Origin: Halogeometricum sp. S1BR25-6
GTDB taxonomy: Archaea > Halobacteriota > Halobacteria > Halobacteriales > Haloferacaceae
Reading direction: 5' to 3'
Length of the DNA: 64,000 bases
Assembly: GCF_031624495.1 (NCBI RefSeq)
Contig: NZ_JAMQOP010000001.1
Coordinates: forward strand, 1,116,001-1,180,000
In this document: piece by piece, positions 1 to 8,412 of the stretch
Numbering within the stretch: the stretch's first letter is position 1
How the letters are laid out: every line of letters begins with the position of its first letter
Notes under the pieces: model-generated
Database searches by the model: none
What the model was told of the DNA's origin: nothing
Seen by the model: the letters and a program-made list of their open reading frames with translations, nothing else
Made by a program: the position numbers and the translations under genes

Positions 1-97
1 TGGAGACGGGTCCGACGCCGGCGCTGGCGAGGACGACGGCGACGAGGAGGACGCACAGCGCCCCGCACCACGCGAGGGTTCGCGTTCGGACGGTCAT
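1..97 (-). CDS. btuC: FecCD/BtuC-type ABC transporter permease (N-terminal fragment)
   Basis: Only the first 32 codons are in the window; the gene runs off the left edge. The start is an ATG read from 97 leftwards (MTVRTRTLAW...). A basic N-terminus leads into a hydrophobic helix ending near residue 28 and then a Gly-Pro-Val, the usual beginning of FecCD-family permeases, which carry cobalamin or iron chelates across the membrane with BtuF-type binding proteins. It is divergent from a BtuF-like binding protein at 161, which supports the call. The substrate is inferred from that neighbour, and the family cannot be proved from 32 residues. Confidence 0.6.
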   Translation of the reverse strand, partial: MTVRTRTLAWCGALCVLLVAVVLASAGVGPVS

Positions 98-160
98 TCG
101 ATATGCAATCGCAGTTGGTTTAGGTAAATACTTGTTGCGATAGGGCGCACGCCGGAGTAG
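98..160. promoter_or_regulatory. Divergent promoter region between btuC and btuF
   Basis: This 63-bp AT-richer gap separates two divergent genes. An A/T-rich stretch at about 122-131 (gtaaata) sits about 30 bp before the ATG at 161, the spacing expected for a haloarchaeal TATA box and a near-leaderless transcript. No cobalamin riboswitch fold is apparent, and the gap is too short for one. Confidence 0.4.
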
Positions 161-1309
161 ATGCGACTCAGAACACTTACGCTCGTAACGCTCCTTCTCG
201 TCGCCGCCGTCGCGCCCGTCTCCGGCGCCGCGGCGGTCGGCCCGAGCGCGGTCGAACAGCAGACGACGACCACACAGGCCGAAGCCTGCTCGTTCCCGTA
301 CTCGGCGACGGACGCGACGGGCACCGAAGTGACGCTCGAATCGGACCCCGGCCGCATCGTGACGCTGAACCCCAGCGCCGCGCAGACGATGTGGGAGATA
401 GGCGCCCGCGACGAAGTCGTCGGCGTCTCCCAGTACGCCGCCTACCTCGACGGCGCCTCCGAGAAGGCGAACGTCTCGGGGGCCAACGGCGCGAACGTCG
501 AGAAAGTGCTCGCGGCGAACCCCGACCTCGTCCTCGTCCCGAGTTCCTCCTACGGCGCCTCGAAGGACCGCGTCGACCAACTCCGCGCGCAGGGAGTCCC
601 CGTGTTCGTGTTCGGGGAGGGCACTTCCCTCGCGTACGTCGCGAACAAGACCGAGCAAATCGGCCGCCTCACCGGTAACTGCGAGGCCGGCCGCGAGGTG
701 GCCGACGACGTCCGCGAGTCCGTCAGCCAGATGCGCGCGGTCCTCGAAGACAAGGAGAAACCGGTCGGTCTCAACTACTTCTACGGCTACACCTCCGGGT
801 CGAACACGTTCATCGGCGACGTGATGACCACCGGCGGCCTGCGCAACGGCGCGGCGGAGGCGAACATCAGCGGCTTCGCGCAGATAAACGACGAGACGGT
901 CGTGGCGATGAACCCCGAGTACGTCGTCGCGCCCGAGGAGTCGCCCGTTCCGTCGAACGAGGCGTGGAACAGCACGACGGCGCTGCAGGAGGGCAACGTG
1001 ATCCGCGTGAACACGAACTACCTCCAACAGCCCGCGCCGCGCTCCGTCGACGCCGCCGAGGCCATCATGCAGGCGGTCCACCCCGACGCGTACGCGGAGT
1101 ACCGGCAGATGGGGGCGGAGAACGGGACGGCGACCGGTGAGACGACGACGGACGAAACGACGACCACCGTGGTCGTCGACGACACGCCGCCGGAGTCGGA
1201 GACGGAAACCGGAGCCGGAACCGAGACGGGTGCGGACTCGCCCGGGTTCGGCGTCCTCGCCGGTCTCGTCGCTCTCGTCGGCGCGGCGCTGCTGGCGGCG
1301 CGTCGGTAA
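161..1309 (+). CDS. btuF: PGF-CTERM-anchored ABC transporter substrate-binding protein, cobalamin type
   Basis: A 382-residue extracellular binding protein of the BtuF/FhuD (PBP2) family, delivering cobalamin or a related corrinoid to a BtuCD permease. Residues 1-23 form a Sec signal peptide ending in a small-residue stretch. The binding domain spans about 45-315, with the family-typical opening in which a residue near 80 (MWEIGA) precedes an lgv-like strand. A Thr/Glu/Asp-rich linker (about 318-355) leads to a C-terminal PGF motif, one hydrophobic helix and a terminal Arg pair, the PGF-CTERM signal processed by archaeosortase A. The protein is therefore expected to be lipid-anchored outside the cell. 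It is divergent from btuC. Confidence 0.85.
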   Translation: MRLRTLTLVTLLLVAAVAPVSGAAAVGPSAVEQQTTTTQAEACSFPYSATDATGTEVTLESDPGRIVTLNPSAAQTMWEIGARDEVVGVSQYAAYLDGASEKANVSGANGANVEKVLAANPDLVLVPSSSYGASKDRVDQLRAQGVPVFVFGEGTSLAYVANKTEQIGRLTGNCEAGREVADDVRESVSQMRAVLEDKEKPVGLNYFYGYTSGSNTFIGDVMTTGGLRNGAAEANISGFAQINDETVVAMNPEYVVAPEESPVPSNEAWNSTTALQEGNVIRVNTNYLQQPAPRSVDAAEAIMQAVHPDAYAEYRQMGAENGTATGETTTDETTTTVVVDDTPPESETETGAGTETGADSPGFGVLAGLVALVGAALLAARR

Positions 1310-1459
1310 CGACGCTTTGCCCCCGCTCGCTCCGTTCCACCGCGAGTTCGTCCGCCGGAGGCGAGCGAAGCCGACGCCCGCGTCCGGGGAACCGAAACCA
1401 GAATCGAACGAGAATCGCGGACCACAACCGTATTACGGGCGCGTCGCGGTCGTTCGACC

Positions 1460-1741
1460 ATGGCTGTGGAGAACGTCATCTGGCCCCGCTACCTCGACGC
1501 CGAGAAGTCGCGGTCCGCGGGCCGGCGCGTGCCGCTCGAGGACGCCGTCGTGGAACCGACGATAGACGAGATAGCCGAGGCGGTCCAGCAGATCGGCTAC
1601 GACGCCGTCATCGAACGCGACGTGCGACACCCCAGAGAGTGGGAGACGCGCGGCCGCGTCGTCGTCAAGGGCGCCGAGGACTCGACGAAGAACGACCTCG
1701 TGCAGGCCGTCGCCGCATACGTCGGCATCCTGCGGGACTGA
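1460..1741 (+). CDS. srp19: Signal recognition particle 19 kDa protein (SRP19)
   Basis: 93 residues, normal for archaeal SRP19. It binds the helix 6 and 8 tips of 7S RNA and prepares it for SRP54 binding in co-translational membrane targeting. Recognisable features are the N-terminal IWPRYLDA block (residues 7-14), a run typical of SRP19 (SAGRRVP, 19-25), and the RVVVKG strand near residues 70-75. The gar1 gene follows after only 5 bp, so the two are probably co-transcribed; both products bind stable RNAs. Confidence 0.93.
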   Translation: MAVENVIWPRYLDAEKSRSAGRRVPLEDAVVEPTIDEIAEAVQQIGYDAVIERDVRHPREWETRGRVVVKGAEDSTKNDLVQAVAAYVGILRD

Positions 1742-1746
1742 CACCG

Positions 1747-1974
1747 ATGCAACGAGTCGGCACCGTCTCACGGACGGCGCAGAACCTCGCCATCGCGCGC
1801 TGCGAGGGCGCGGAACACCCCGACATCGGCCGGGAAGTCGTCGACGAGTCGCTCTCCTCCGTCGGCCGCGTCGTCGACGTGTTCGGACCGGTCGAGCGGC
1901 CGTACGTGGCCGTGGCGACCGGCGACCGCGCCGCGCCCGCGACGCTCGTCGGAACGAAACTGTACGCGCGGTGA
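1747..1974 (+). CDS. gar1: H/ACA RNA-protein complex component Gar1
   Basis: A 75-residue protein matching archaeal Gar1, the small beta-barrel subunit of the H/ACA guide RNP that pseudouridylates rRNA together with Cbf5, Nop10 and L7Ae. The conserved core is the strand pattern VGRVVDVFGPVERPYVAV (about residues 39-56), followed by a short LVGTKLY end. There is no Gly/Arg tail, as usual in archaea. It starts 5 bp after srp19 and is likely translated from the same mRNA. Confidence 0.9.
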   Translation: MQRVGTVSRTAQNLAIARCEGAEHPDIGREVVDESLSSVGRVVDVFGPVERPYVAVATGDRAAPATLVGTKLYAR

Positions 1975-2035
1975 CGCAGCAGGCGGGACGGAACAGAACA
2001 CAATCCCCATAGCCCCCGACGCGAAACGGGCGGAC

Positions 2036-3043
2036 ATGCGCAAACGCGTCGCCTTCGCGGTCGGTCTCGCCGCGCTCGTCTTCCTCCTCGTTCAGTTGGG
2101 GGCGCTGGCGCTCGTCCCCACGTTCTACGACGCGGGCTACCAGACCGTCGAGGACCCGACGGACCCGACGAACAGCCTCGCCTACCTCGCCGCCATCCTC
2201 GTCGCCACCGGCGTGATGCTCGCGGCGTTCAAGTACGACTTCGACTGGGCGGTCCGCGCGCTCGTTGTCGTCACCAGCGGGATGCTCTCGTGGTACGTCT
2301 TCTCGGTGTTCCTCCCCGGACTCGTCGCCGTCGCCGCCGCGGTCGGCGTCTCCGCCGCCCTGGTCGCCTACCCCGAGTGGTACGTCATCGACGCCGCGGG
2401 CGTCCTCATGGGCGCCGGCGCGGCCGCCCTGTTCGGCATCAGCTTCGGACTCCTCCCCGCCGTCGTCCTCCTCGTCGCCCTCGCCGTCTACGACGCCGTC
2501 AGCGTCTACGGCACGAAGCACATGCTGGACCTCGCGGAGGGCGTGATGGACCTCCGCATCCCCGTCGTGTTGGTCATCCCGACGACGCTGTCGTACTCGC
2601 TTCTCGACGACGACTTCGGCGACGCGAACGACGTCCACGAGGGAGCGGACGCGACGGCCGACCGAGACGCCGACCCGAACCCCGACGGCGGCCGCGACGC
2701 CGGCACCGACATCGACGAGGACCTGACCGACGACGACGTGCGCGACGCGTTCTTCATCGGTCTCGGCGACGCCGTGATGCCGACCGTGATGGTCGCCAGC
2801 GGCGCCTTCTTCCTGCCGCGGTCGCTGGCGCCGTCGCTCGGCGTCGGGTTCCTCCCGGCGCTGACGCTGCCCGCGTTGACGGCGATGATCGGAACGTTCG
2901 TCGGCCTGTTCGCGCTGCTGTGGCTGGTACTGAAGGGACGCGCTCACGCCGGCCTCCCCCTCCTGAACGGCGGCACCATCGGCGGCTATCTGGTGGGTGC
3001 GCTGCTCTCGGGCGTGCCGCTGTTGACGGCGCTGGGACTCTGA
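2036..3043 (+). CDS. Presenilin/SPP-family intramembrane aspartyl protease
   Basis: 335 residues with about nine membrane helices. The three family signatures are visible: a YD motif at Tyr152-Asp153 in helix 6, GLGD with the second catalytic aspartate at Asp245 in helix 7, and PAL at residues 279-281. The two aspartates cut substrates inside the bilayer. Between helices 6 and 7 lies a hydrophilic, Asp-rich loop (about residues 196-236), as long as the loop cleaved in eukaryotic presenilin but highly acidic in the haloarchaeal manner. It resembles the archaeal PSH group. The natural substrate is unknown; signal-peptide remnants are one possibility. It stands alone after gar1. Confidence 0.88.
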   Translation: MRKRVAFAVGLAALVFLLVQLGALALVPTFYDAGYQTVEDPTDPTNSLAYLAAILVATGVMLAAFKYDFDWAVRALVVVTSGMLSWYVFSVFLPGLVAVAAAVGVSAALVAYPEWYVIDAAGVLMGAGAAALFGISFGLLPAVVLLVALAVYDAVSVYGTKHMLDLAEGVMDLRIPVVLVIPTTLSYSLLDDDFGDANDVHEGADATADRDADPNPDGGRDAGTDIDEDLTDDDVRDAFFIGLGDAVMPTVMVASGAFFLPRSLAPSLGVGFLPALTLPALTAMIGTFVGLFALLWLVLKGRAHAGLPLLNGGTIGGYLVGALLSGVPLLTALGL

Positions 3044-3153
3044 CGGCGGTTCGTTTCGAGGTTCCTCGTTCGGAAGACGGCTCGACGTAGCCGCTCTGAA
3101 CGCGCGCTCCGCTCCGAAGTTACCTTTCGGCGGCCGACACTCGCGATAGCGGT

Positions 3154-3525
3154 TTATCGTTCAGTGTCGAACCGGTCATCTCGAAGAGAGGCCAGTACCC
3201 GGTTCCCGGACGCGAGGAGCGCATCGAACCGCTCGCTGTTGAACGATACGACCTCCTGTTCGGTCGCATCGTAGTCGATTACGCCCGCCTCGTCGAGTCG
3301 GGGAAGGTGCGAGTGATGGAGCGTTCTCGCAATCTGCATCTCGGGAAACCGGGGCATCTCGGAGGGATGCAGATGTTCTTGTTCCTCGACTCGCTTCGCT
3401 ACCGTATCCAGGCTCACTGGTGTCTCACACTGCAGCAGGACGTGGAGGACCTGCCGTCGGCGCGGCATCTTGAGGAGGTTGTACACCGTCACAGTATCGA
3501 CGGCAGAGGCGTTCATTGATGTCAT
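3154..3525 (-). CDS. DUF7344-type winged-helix regulator
   Basis: 123 residues. The pattern is a leading NLLKMPRRRQVLHVLL helix, a middle stretch ending in E-E-Q-E, then a TLHHSHLPRLDEAGVIDYD block. This is the signature of the small haloarchaeal HTH family I know as DUF7344, presumed transcription regulators. I start it at the ATG at 3525; a second ATG lies three codons downstream (3516). The open frame continues upstream, but that part has no family similarity and different composition. A related gene lies at 24565. The target is unknown. Confidence 0.7.
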   Translation of the reverse strand: MTSMNASAVDTVTVYNLLKMPRRRQVLHVLLQCETPVSLDTVAKRVEEQEHLHPSEMPRFPEMQIARTLHHSHLPRLDEAGVIDYDATEQEVVSFNSERFDALLASGNRVLASLRDDRFDTER

Positions 3526-3873
3526 GGTAGTCTCTGACGTCGAAGTCGCCGCTACACGGGAAAGAAGGGGAAACTTCACTCGGAACGTAACAACAGCGGC
3601 ACGACTCGGCTTCGCGGGGACCCTAATCGACGCAATAGGCGGACACGTCGTCGCTATCTTCGCCAAGTGTCGACTCTCTAAAGGGGAGACAAGCAGTCCC
3701 TCCCGGAGAGCCTCCTCTCGGTGATAGCTGTGCGCGCCGTAGTCGGCCGGACTCGGTAGACGCGGGTCGTCGCTCCGAGACCGCTCGGTGTCCGATTCCA
3801 ACGCCACCCCTCTATTCGGTCTCGTCGTCGGAGCGACCTCCGACCGTCGGACCATCGACAACTGCGGACAGCG
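3526..3873. other. Intergenic region without a recognised gene
   Basis: 348 bp between two leftward genes. No open frame here has convincing codon use or similarity. It contains a 10-bp perfect inverted repeat, GTCGCTCCGA at 3769-3778 and its complement at 3828-3837, which may fold or act as an operator. Otherwise I see nothing in it. Confidence 0.5.
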
Positions 3874-4377
3874 CTATCTCTCGCCCGCCCCGTGCCGGAC
3901 GAACACGGCCATCCCGGACTCGAAATCGTCCATCGCGTCGGCGGAGAGTTCCGCGCGGCCGACGCCGAGGACGTCGCCGTCGGGGGAGACGACGGCCACC
4001 TCGTCGCCGGGTCGAATCGCCGGGTCGACGCCCGTGACGAACTTCGCGAAGGCGTTCTTGCCGTCGCGGACGAACGGTTCGCTCTCGTCGCCGACGGCGA
4101 CGCGGTTCGCCGGCGCCGGGAACCGCTCAACGAGGCGCCGTCCGCCCTCGACGCCGAGGGTGAATCGTCCGTCCGTCCCGTAGGAGACGACGCGGCTCTC
4201 GTCGCCGAGCACCTGTCGCGGCCGGCCGCTGGTCGACCGCTTGACCGTCAGGTCGTCGTCGGGGAACAGCGCCCGCCCCGCGCCTGCGCCGAACTGGTAG
4301 TCGGCGACGGTCCGGAGGTCTGACAGCGTCGCGTCGCCGCCCCCACCGTCGCCACTTCCGTCGGTGTCGTCGCTCAT
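3874..4377 (-). CDS. PUA-domain protein of unknown role
   Basis: 167 residues starting at the ATG at 4377 (MSDDTDGSGD). After a Gly/Asp-rich leader and a helical region (about 15-90), the C-terminal half (about 92-167) has the PUA fold pattern: an F-V-R-D-G-K-N-A-F-A-K-F-V stretch, IRPGDEVAVV, and the G-V-G-R-A closing strand. PUA domains bind RNA in tRNA-guanine transglycosylase and pseudouridine synthases. No catalytic domain is attached, so an RNA-binding accessory protein is the best guess. It is followed in the divergent direction by a small membrane protein gene. Confidence 0.7.
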   Translation of the reverse strand: MSDDTDGSGDGGGGDATLSDLRTVADYQFGAGAGRALFPDDDLTVKRSTSGRPRQVLGDESRVVSYGTDGRFTLGVEGGRRLVERFPAPANRVAVGDESEPFVRDGKNAFAKFVTGVDPAIRPGDEVAVVSPDGDVLGVGRAELSADAMDDFESGMAVFVRHGAGER

Positions 4378-4497
4378 GCCCGCCCCTTTCGGTCGGTCCG
4401 TGAAGTCACTCGCGGTCCGCGGCGGTCGGTTGCGAACTGCTACCACGCTCGGCTCACGAGGAAAGGGATAAGTAACGGACGGTACTCCGAGACGAGT

Positions 4498-4677
4498 ATG
4501 TCGACGGACGTACGGCAAGTCGCGCTCGGAACCTCGCTGCTGTTGGCCAGCAGCGCCCTCTTCTTGGAGACGGGCATCGACGGCCGCGTCTCGGCGCTCC
4601 TCGTCGGAATCGCCGTCTGCGCGTTCGGCCTCGCCGTCGTCCGCCTCCTCGGCGGCATCGACGGCCGGGCCGCCTGA
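4498..4677 (+). CDS. Small two-helix membrane protein
   Basis: 59 residues, from the ATG at 4498 to the TGA at 4675-4677. The composition is coding-like, with G/C at third positions. Two hydrophobic segments (about 8-22 and 33-53) separated by a short IDGRVS loop predict a membrane hairpin. It is transcribed away from the PUA gene. I do not recognise a family; small proteins like this are common in haloarchaea. Confidence 0.55.
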   Translation: MSTDVRQVALGTSLLLASSALFLETGIDGRVSALLVGIAVCAFGLAVVRLLGGIDGRAA

Positions 4678-4791
4678 GCGCGGACCGCCCGAGCACGGAC
4701 TTCCGAGGCGAGTCGTTCCCCAGCCAATCGAGCGACGGCGCCGACGCGGGAGACATGTGATTTTAACAAGGTGTATTCCGAATCGCCGGGC

Positions 4792-5844
4792 ATGTCCGCT
4801 CTCCAGTCGCTTCGAACCGCGTTCGGGTCGCTCGCGAGCAGTCCCGTGTTGTTCCTCGCCGGCCTCGCCTACGCCGTGGTCGTGCTCCCGCAGTCGGTGC
4901 TGCCGCTGGCCGGGATGCAACTCGCCGGGTCGGCGCTCCAACTGCTCACGTTCTTCGTCACGCCGTTTCTCATCGCCGGCATCATCGGCATGGCCGCGGA
5001 GGCGACGGCCGGCGGCGACACGTCGCTGTCGACGCTCACCCGCGTCGGGAAGGACCGGTACGTCCCCCTGCTCATCGCCAAGTTCGTCCAGATAGGTGTC
5101 TACATCGCGTACGCCATCGCCGCCGGCATCGTCGCGCTCATCGTCGCCGCCATCGGGTTCGTCGCCGGCGTGCCCCTCCTGGCCGGTCTCGCCCTCCTCC
5201 TGTTCTTTCTCGGGGCGCTCGTCCTCCAGTTTTTCATCCAGTTCTTCCCCGTCGCCGTCGCCCTTGACGACGCGGACGCCATCGACAGCTTCCGCGTGAG
5301 CCTCCGACTCGTCCGCGAGAACCTCCTCAGCACGCTCGGCTACACCGTCCTCACGTTCCTCGTCACCGCCGCCGTCTCCCTCGTCACCGCCGGTCCCATC
5401 TACTACCAGCAGATACAGACGCTGAGTCAGATGCAGGAGATGCAGCAGGGCGGCGCCACTCCTGGCTTCGGGCCCGGCGGGATGCCGACGGGGATGGAGA
5501 TGTTCCAGTTCTCCACGGCGGAGATTCTCCTCATCGCCCTCATCTCGCTGGCGTCGATGATGCTCGTGTTCACCTTCCGGCAGACGTACGCGACGGCGTT
5601 CTACGAGGACCACGTCCCGCCGCTCGGACCCGAAGACCCCGGCTCGACGACGGATGCGCCGGGCGCGGTCGGCGCCGACGAACTCGACGCGACGGCCGAC
5701 GACGGGTGGAATACTGAGAGAGCGAACGAAACGGACGACGGGTGGGCGACGGATGCGGACGATGCCGGGGACCGCGCCGACGACCGGTTCGGGGAGGACC
5801 GCACCGATGACCACTCTGACGACCGGTCGAACGACCGGTTCTGA
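4792..5844 (+). CDS. Polytopic membrane protein with acidic C-terminal tail
   Basis: 350 residues from the ATG at 4792. A T-rich box at about 4760-4766 (ttttaac) lies about 27 bp upstream, suggesting a leaderless transcript, so the in-frame ATG at 4771 is less likely. Six or so hydrophobic helices occupy residues 15-265. The core resembles the helical membrane domain seen in glycerophosphodiesterase-like and other haloarchaeal families, but no active site is visible. A Met/Gln/Gly-rich loop (about 208-238) precedes the last helix. The tail after residue 275 is almost all Asp, Thr, Gly and Arg, with repeated DD pairs, and is probably disordered in the cytoplasm. The function is unknown. Confidence 0.7.
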   Translation: MSALQSLRTAFGSLASSPVLFLAGLAYAVVVLPQSVLPLAGMQLAGSALQLLTFFVTPFLIAGIIGMAAEATAGGDTSLSTLTRVGKDRYVPLLIAKFVQIGVYIAYAIAAGIVALIVAAIGFVAGVPLLAGLALLLFFLGALVLQFFIQFFPVAVALDDADAIDSFRVSLRLVRENLLSTLGYTVLTFLVTAAVSLVTAGPIYYQQIQTLSQMQEMQQGGATPGFGPGGMPTGMEMFQFSTAEILLIALISLASMMLVFTFRQTYATAFYEDHVPPLGPEDPGSTTDAPGAVGADELDATADDGWNTERANETDDGWATDADDAGDRADDRFGEDRTDDHSDDRSNDRF

Positions 5845-5850
5845 CCCCGT

Positions 5851-6348
5851 CTACAGCAGGAACGTGTCCTGTCGGTCGGACATGTTGATGAAGTTGTCCG
5901 CCGCCTCGACGAGTTCGTCGGCCGTCGACTCCTCGAACGCGATGACCTCCACGCGCACGCCCTCGTGGCGGAGGTGCGAGCAGAGGCGGGAGAAGTCGCC
6001 GTCGCCGGTGCAGAGGACGACGGTGTCGACGTGGTTTGCCAGCGTCACGGCGTCGAGGCTCATCCCCACGTCCCAGTCGGCCTTCTTCGACCCGTCGCCG
6101 AACGTCTTGATGTCGCGTATCTTCGTCTCGAAGCCGATGTCGACGAGAGCCTCGAAGAACGTCTCCTCGTCCGGCGAGTCCGCGCGGACGACGTAGGCGA
6201 TGGCGCGGGTCAGACTCCGGCCGGCGACGCTCTTGTCCAAGAGCGACGAGTAGTCGATGTTTCGCGAGTAGAGACTCTGCGCGGAGTGATAGAGGTTCTG
6301 TGCGTCCGCTAACACGGCGACGCGTTGTTCCGGGTGGATATCGGTCAT
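5851..6348 (-). CDS. NYN/LabA-like PIN-fold protein (predicted RNase)
   Basis: 165 residues, ATG at 6348. It shows the NYN domain pattern: an opening VAVLADAQNLY with the first acidic residue (about 11-21), a KADWDVGM block with paired Asp (about 89-96), and LCTGDGDFSRL (about 111-121) followed by VEVIAFE. The conserved aspartates form a metal site as in PIN nucleases, so RNA cleavage is the likely activity. The gene converges with the membrane protein gene (6 bp between stops) and its start faces the dapA operon. Confidence 0.85.
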   Translation of the reverse strand: MTDIHPEQRVAVLADAQNLYHSAQSLYSRNIDYSSLLDKSVAGRSLTRAIAYVVRADSPDEETFFEALVDIGFETKIRDIKTFGDGSKKADWDVGMSLDAVTLANHVDTVVLCTGDGDFSRLCSHLRHEGVRVEVIAFEESTADELVEAADNFINMSDRQDTFLL

Positions 6349-6708
6349 AGTACAATCCCGGTCGTGGTCCCTTATGAATGGGGGTGTCTGCGCCCGTTCG
6401 CGCCCGGACGCGCCCTCGCGAGGCGTCGGAACCGCCGACGGATTCCGACCCGCTCCGACCCGTGCGAACGGCGGTTCTTGCGAGCGACGTAAGCTATATG
6501 CTCGCGTAGCGCCGTCCGTCGAACGTGACGCACACCACGCCGTTCCCGTCCGCCGCTCGCCGGCCGGTAGCGACGCGTGGCGCTCTTTTGCACCCGAAAA
6601 AACGCGCGCCCTGACGCCTTCGGCGGGAGTGGCGACCCCGTCTCTGGCGACCCCCGGCCGGCGCGGCGCGCAGGTGACCGACCGACTCGCAGACACGACA
6701 CACAGCAC
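6349..6708. promoter_or_regulatory. Divergent NYN gene / dapA upstream region
   Basis: 360 bp without a convincing gene. Two candidate TATA-like elements face dapA: ctatatg at about 6494-6500 and an A-run (gaaaaaac) at about 6596-6603. If the first is used, the lysine operon would have a leader of roughly 180 nt; the second would give about 80 nt. No lysine riboswitch structure is recognisable. Confidence 0.35.
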
Positions 6709-7632
6709 ATGACAGACTTCGACCTGACAGGGGTGTTCCCGGCGATGACGACGCCGTTCGCCCCGGACGAACGCATCGACCACGAGACGCTCGCCGAGAA
6801 CGCCGAACGACTCGAACGCGCCGGCGTGGACGGACTGGTTCCCGTCGGCTCCACGGGGGAGAGCGCGACGCTCACCCACGACGAACACGTCGAGGTGGTG
6901 GAGACGGTGGTCGAGGCCGTCGACGTGCCCATCATCGCGGGTGCCGGCTCGAACTCCACCCGCGAGGCGCTCGAACTCTCGCGGCGCTCCGTCGACGTCG
7001 GCGCCGACGGCCTGCTGCTCATCTCGCCGTACTACAACAAGCCCGAGCAAGCGGGGTTCGTCGAGCACTACCGCACCATCGCCGACGCCGTCGACGTGCC
7101 CCAAATCGTCTACAACGTTCCCTCCCGCACCGGGCGCAACATCGAACCGGCGACCGTCGAACTGCTCGCCGGCCACGAAAACATCGCGGGCTACAAGGCC
7201 GCCAGCGGCGACCTCGGGCAGATTTCCGAGGTCGTCGAGCGGACGCGCGAGGAGGAGTTCTCGGTGCTGTCGGGCGACGACGCGCTCACCCTCCCCGTCA
7301 TGTCCGTCGGCGGGGACGGCACCATCTCGGTCACCGCCAACGTCGAACCCGAACGGACCGTCGCGATGGTCGAGGCGGCCGCCGCGGACGACTACGCCCG
7401 CGCCCGCGAACTCCACCACGAACTCGGCCCGCTCAACCGTCAACTGTTCGCCGAGACGAACCCCATCCCGGTGAAGGCCGCCATGGAGATTCGCGGCTAC
7501 GGGTCGGGCGGACTCCGCTCGCCCCTCACGGACCTCTCGGCGGAACCGCGCGCGGAGTTGGAGGCCATCCTCGCGGACCTCGAAGAGAGCCGCGCGGCGT
7601 CGCTGGGACTCGAAACCGCGGAGGGCGCGTAG
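6709..7632 (+). CDS. dapA: 4-hydroxy-tetrahydrodipicolinate synthase
   Basis: 307 residues. It condenses pyruvate with aspartate semialdehyde, the first committed step to diaminopimelate and lysine. Conserved points are GSTGESATL (about 45-53), the active Tyr135 in IVYNVPSRTG, and the Schiff-base Lys163 in GYKAASGD, matching Tyr133 and Lys161 of E. coli DapA. The ATG at 6709 is chosen because the family begins about there (MTDFDLTGVFPAMTTPF); the open frame upstream is unrelated. It opens a six-gene operon and its stop is directly followed by dapB. Confidence 0.96.
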   Translation: MTDFDLTGVFPAMTTPFAPDERIDHETLAENAERLERAGVDGLVPVGSTGESATLTHDEHVEVVETVVEAVDVPIIAGAGSNSTREALELSRRSVDVGADGLLLISPYYNKPEQAGFVEHYRTIADAVDVPQIVYNVPSRTGRNIEPATVELLAGHENIAGYKAASGDLGQISEVVERTREEEFSVLSGDDALTLPVMSVGGDGTISVTANVEPERTVAMVEAAAADDYARARELHHELGPLNRQLFAETNPIPVKAAMEIRGYGSGGLRSPLTDLSAEPRAELEAILADLEESRAASLGLETAEGA

Positions 7633-8412
7633 ATGAGCGGGGATAGCGAACCGGTCCGCGTCGCCGTCACGGGCGCCGCGGGCCGGATGGGACGGGAACT
7701 GCTCGACGTCGCCGGGAACCGCGACGACGTCGAGGTGGTCCTCGCCGTCAACCGGACCCCGACGGACTCGGTGGCGGGCGTCGACGTGCGCGAGACCGGC
7801 GACCTGTCCGGCCACCTCGGCGAGACCGAACCCGACGTGTTGGTCGACTTCACCGGCCCCGAGTCGAGCGTCGACTACGCAACCGCCTGCGCCGAGATGG
7901 GCGTCGCCGTCGTCGTCGGCACCACCGGCTTCGACGAGGACGGCCAAGCGGCCCTGGACGACGCCGCCGAGTCGGTCCCCCTCCTGCACGCGACGAACTT
8001 CTCGCGCGGCATCGCCGCCCTCCGGCGGGCCGTCGGGGAGGCCGTCGACGCCCTCCCCGGCTACGACATCGAGGTGACGGAGACGCACCACAACGGCAAG
8101 CGCGACGCCCCCTCCGGCACCGCGAACACGCTCTTGGACGACATCGACGACGCGCGCGGCGACGCCGAACGCGTGTACGGCCGCGAGGGCGACCAGCCCC
8201 GGAGCGAGGGCGAAATCGGCGTCCACGCCCGCCGCGCCGGGGGCGTGACCGGGGAACACGAGGTGCTCCTCGCAGACGACCACCAGACGCTGAGCCTGAC
8301 GCACCGCGCCGGTTCGCGCGGCGTCTTCGCCGCGGGCGCCCTCGACGCCGCGGTGTGGCTCTCCGGCCGGGAGGCCGGTCGATACGACTTCGAGGAGGTA
8401 CTCGACGCATGA
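7633..8412 (+). CDS. dapB: 4-hydroxy-tetrahydrodipicolinate reductase
   Basis: 259 residues. It reduces the DapA product to tetrahydrodipicolinate with NAD(P)H. The N-terminal Rossmann motif is GAAGRMG (about 13-19), and the substrate site is ETHHNGKRDAPSGTA with His152, His153 and Lys156 (residues 150-164). There is no gap after dapA, and the stop TGA overlaps the dapD ATG (ATGA), so translation is probably coupled. Confidence 0.96.
   Translation: MSGDSEPVRVAVTGAAGRMGRELLDVAGNRDDVEVVLAVNRTPTDSVAGVDVRETGDLSGHLGETEPDVLVDFTGPESSVDYATACAEMGVAVVVGTTGFDEDGQAALDDAAESVPLLHATNFSRGIAALRRAVGEAVDALPGYDIEVTETHHNGKRDAPSGTANTLLDDIDDARGDAERVYGREGDQPRSEGEIGVHARRAGGVTGEHEVLLADDHQTLSLTHRAGSRGVFAAGALDAAVWLSGREAGRYDFEEVLDA

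Noticed and set aside
98-160. Possible cobalamin riboswitch before btuF
   Set aside because: Only 63 bp are available between divergent starts and no B12-box-like sequence is seen.
1433-2947. Long open frame on the minus strand (about 500 codons)
   Set aside because: It lies antisense to srp19, gar1 and the presenilin gene. Its product is Arg/Asp/Gly/Val-rich without any fold, as expected for a shadow frame in GC-rich DNA.
6349-8304. Upstream extension of the NYN protein frame across the dap genes
   Set aside because: Only the last 165 residues match NYN proteins; the rest is antisense to dapA and dapB.
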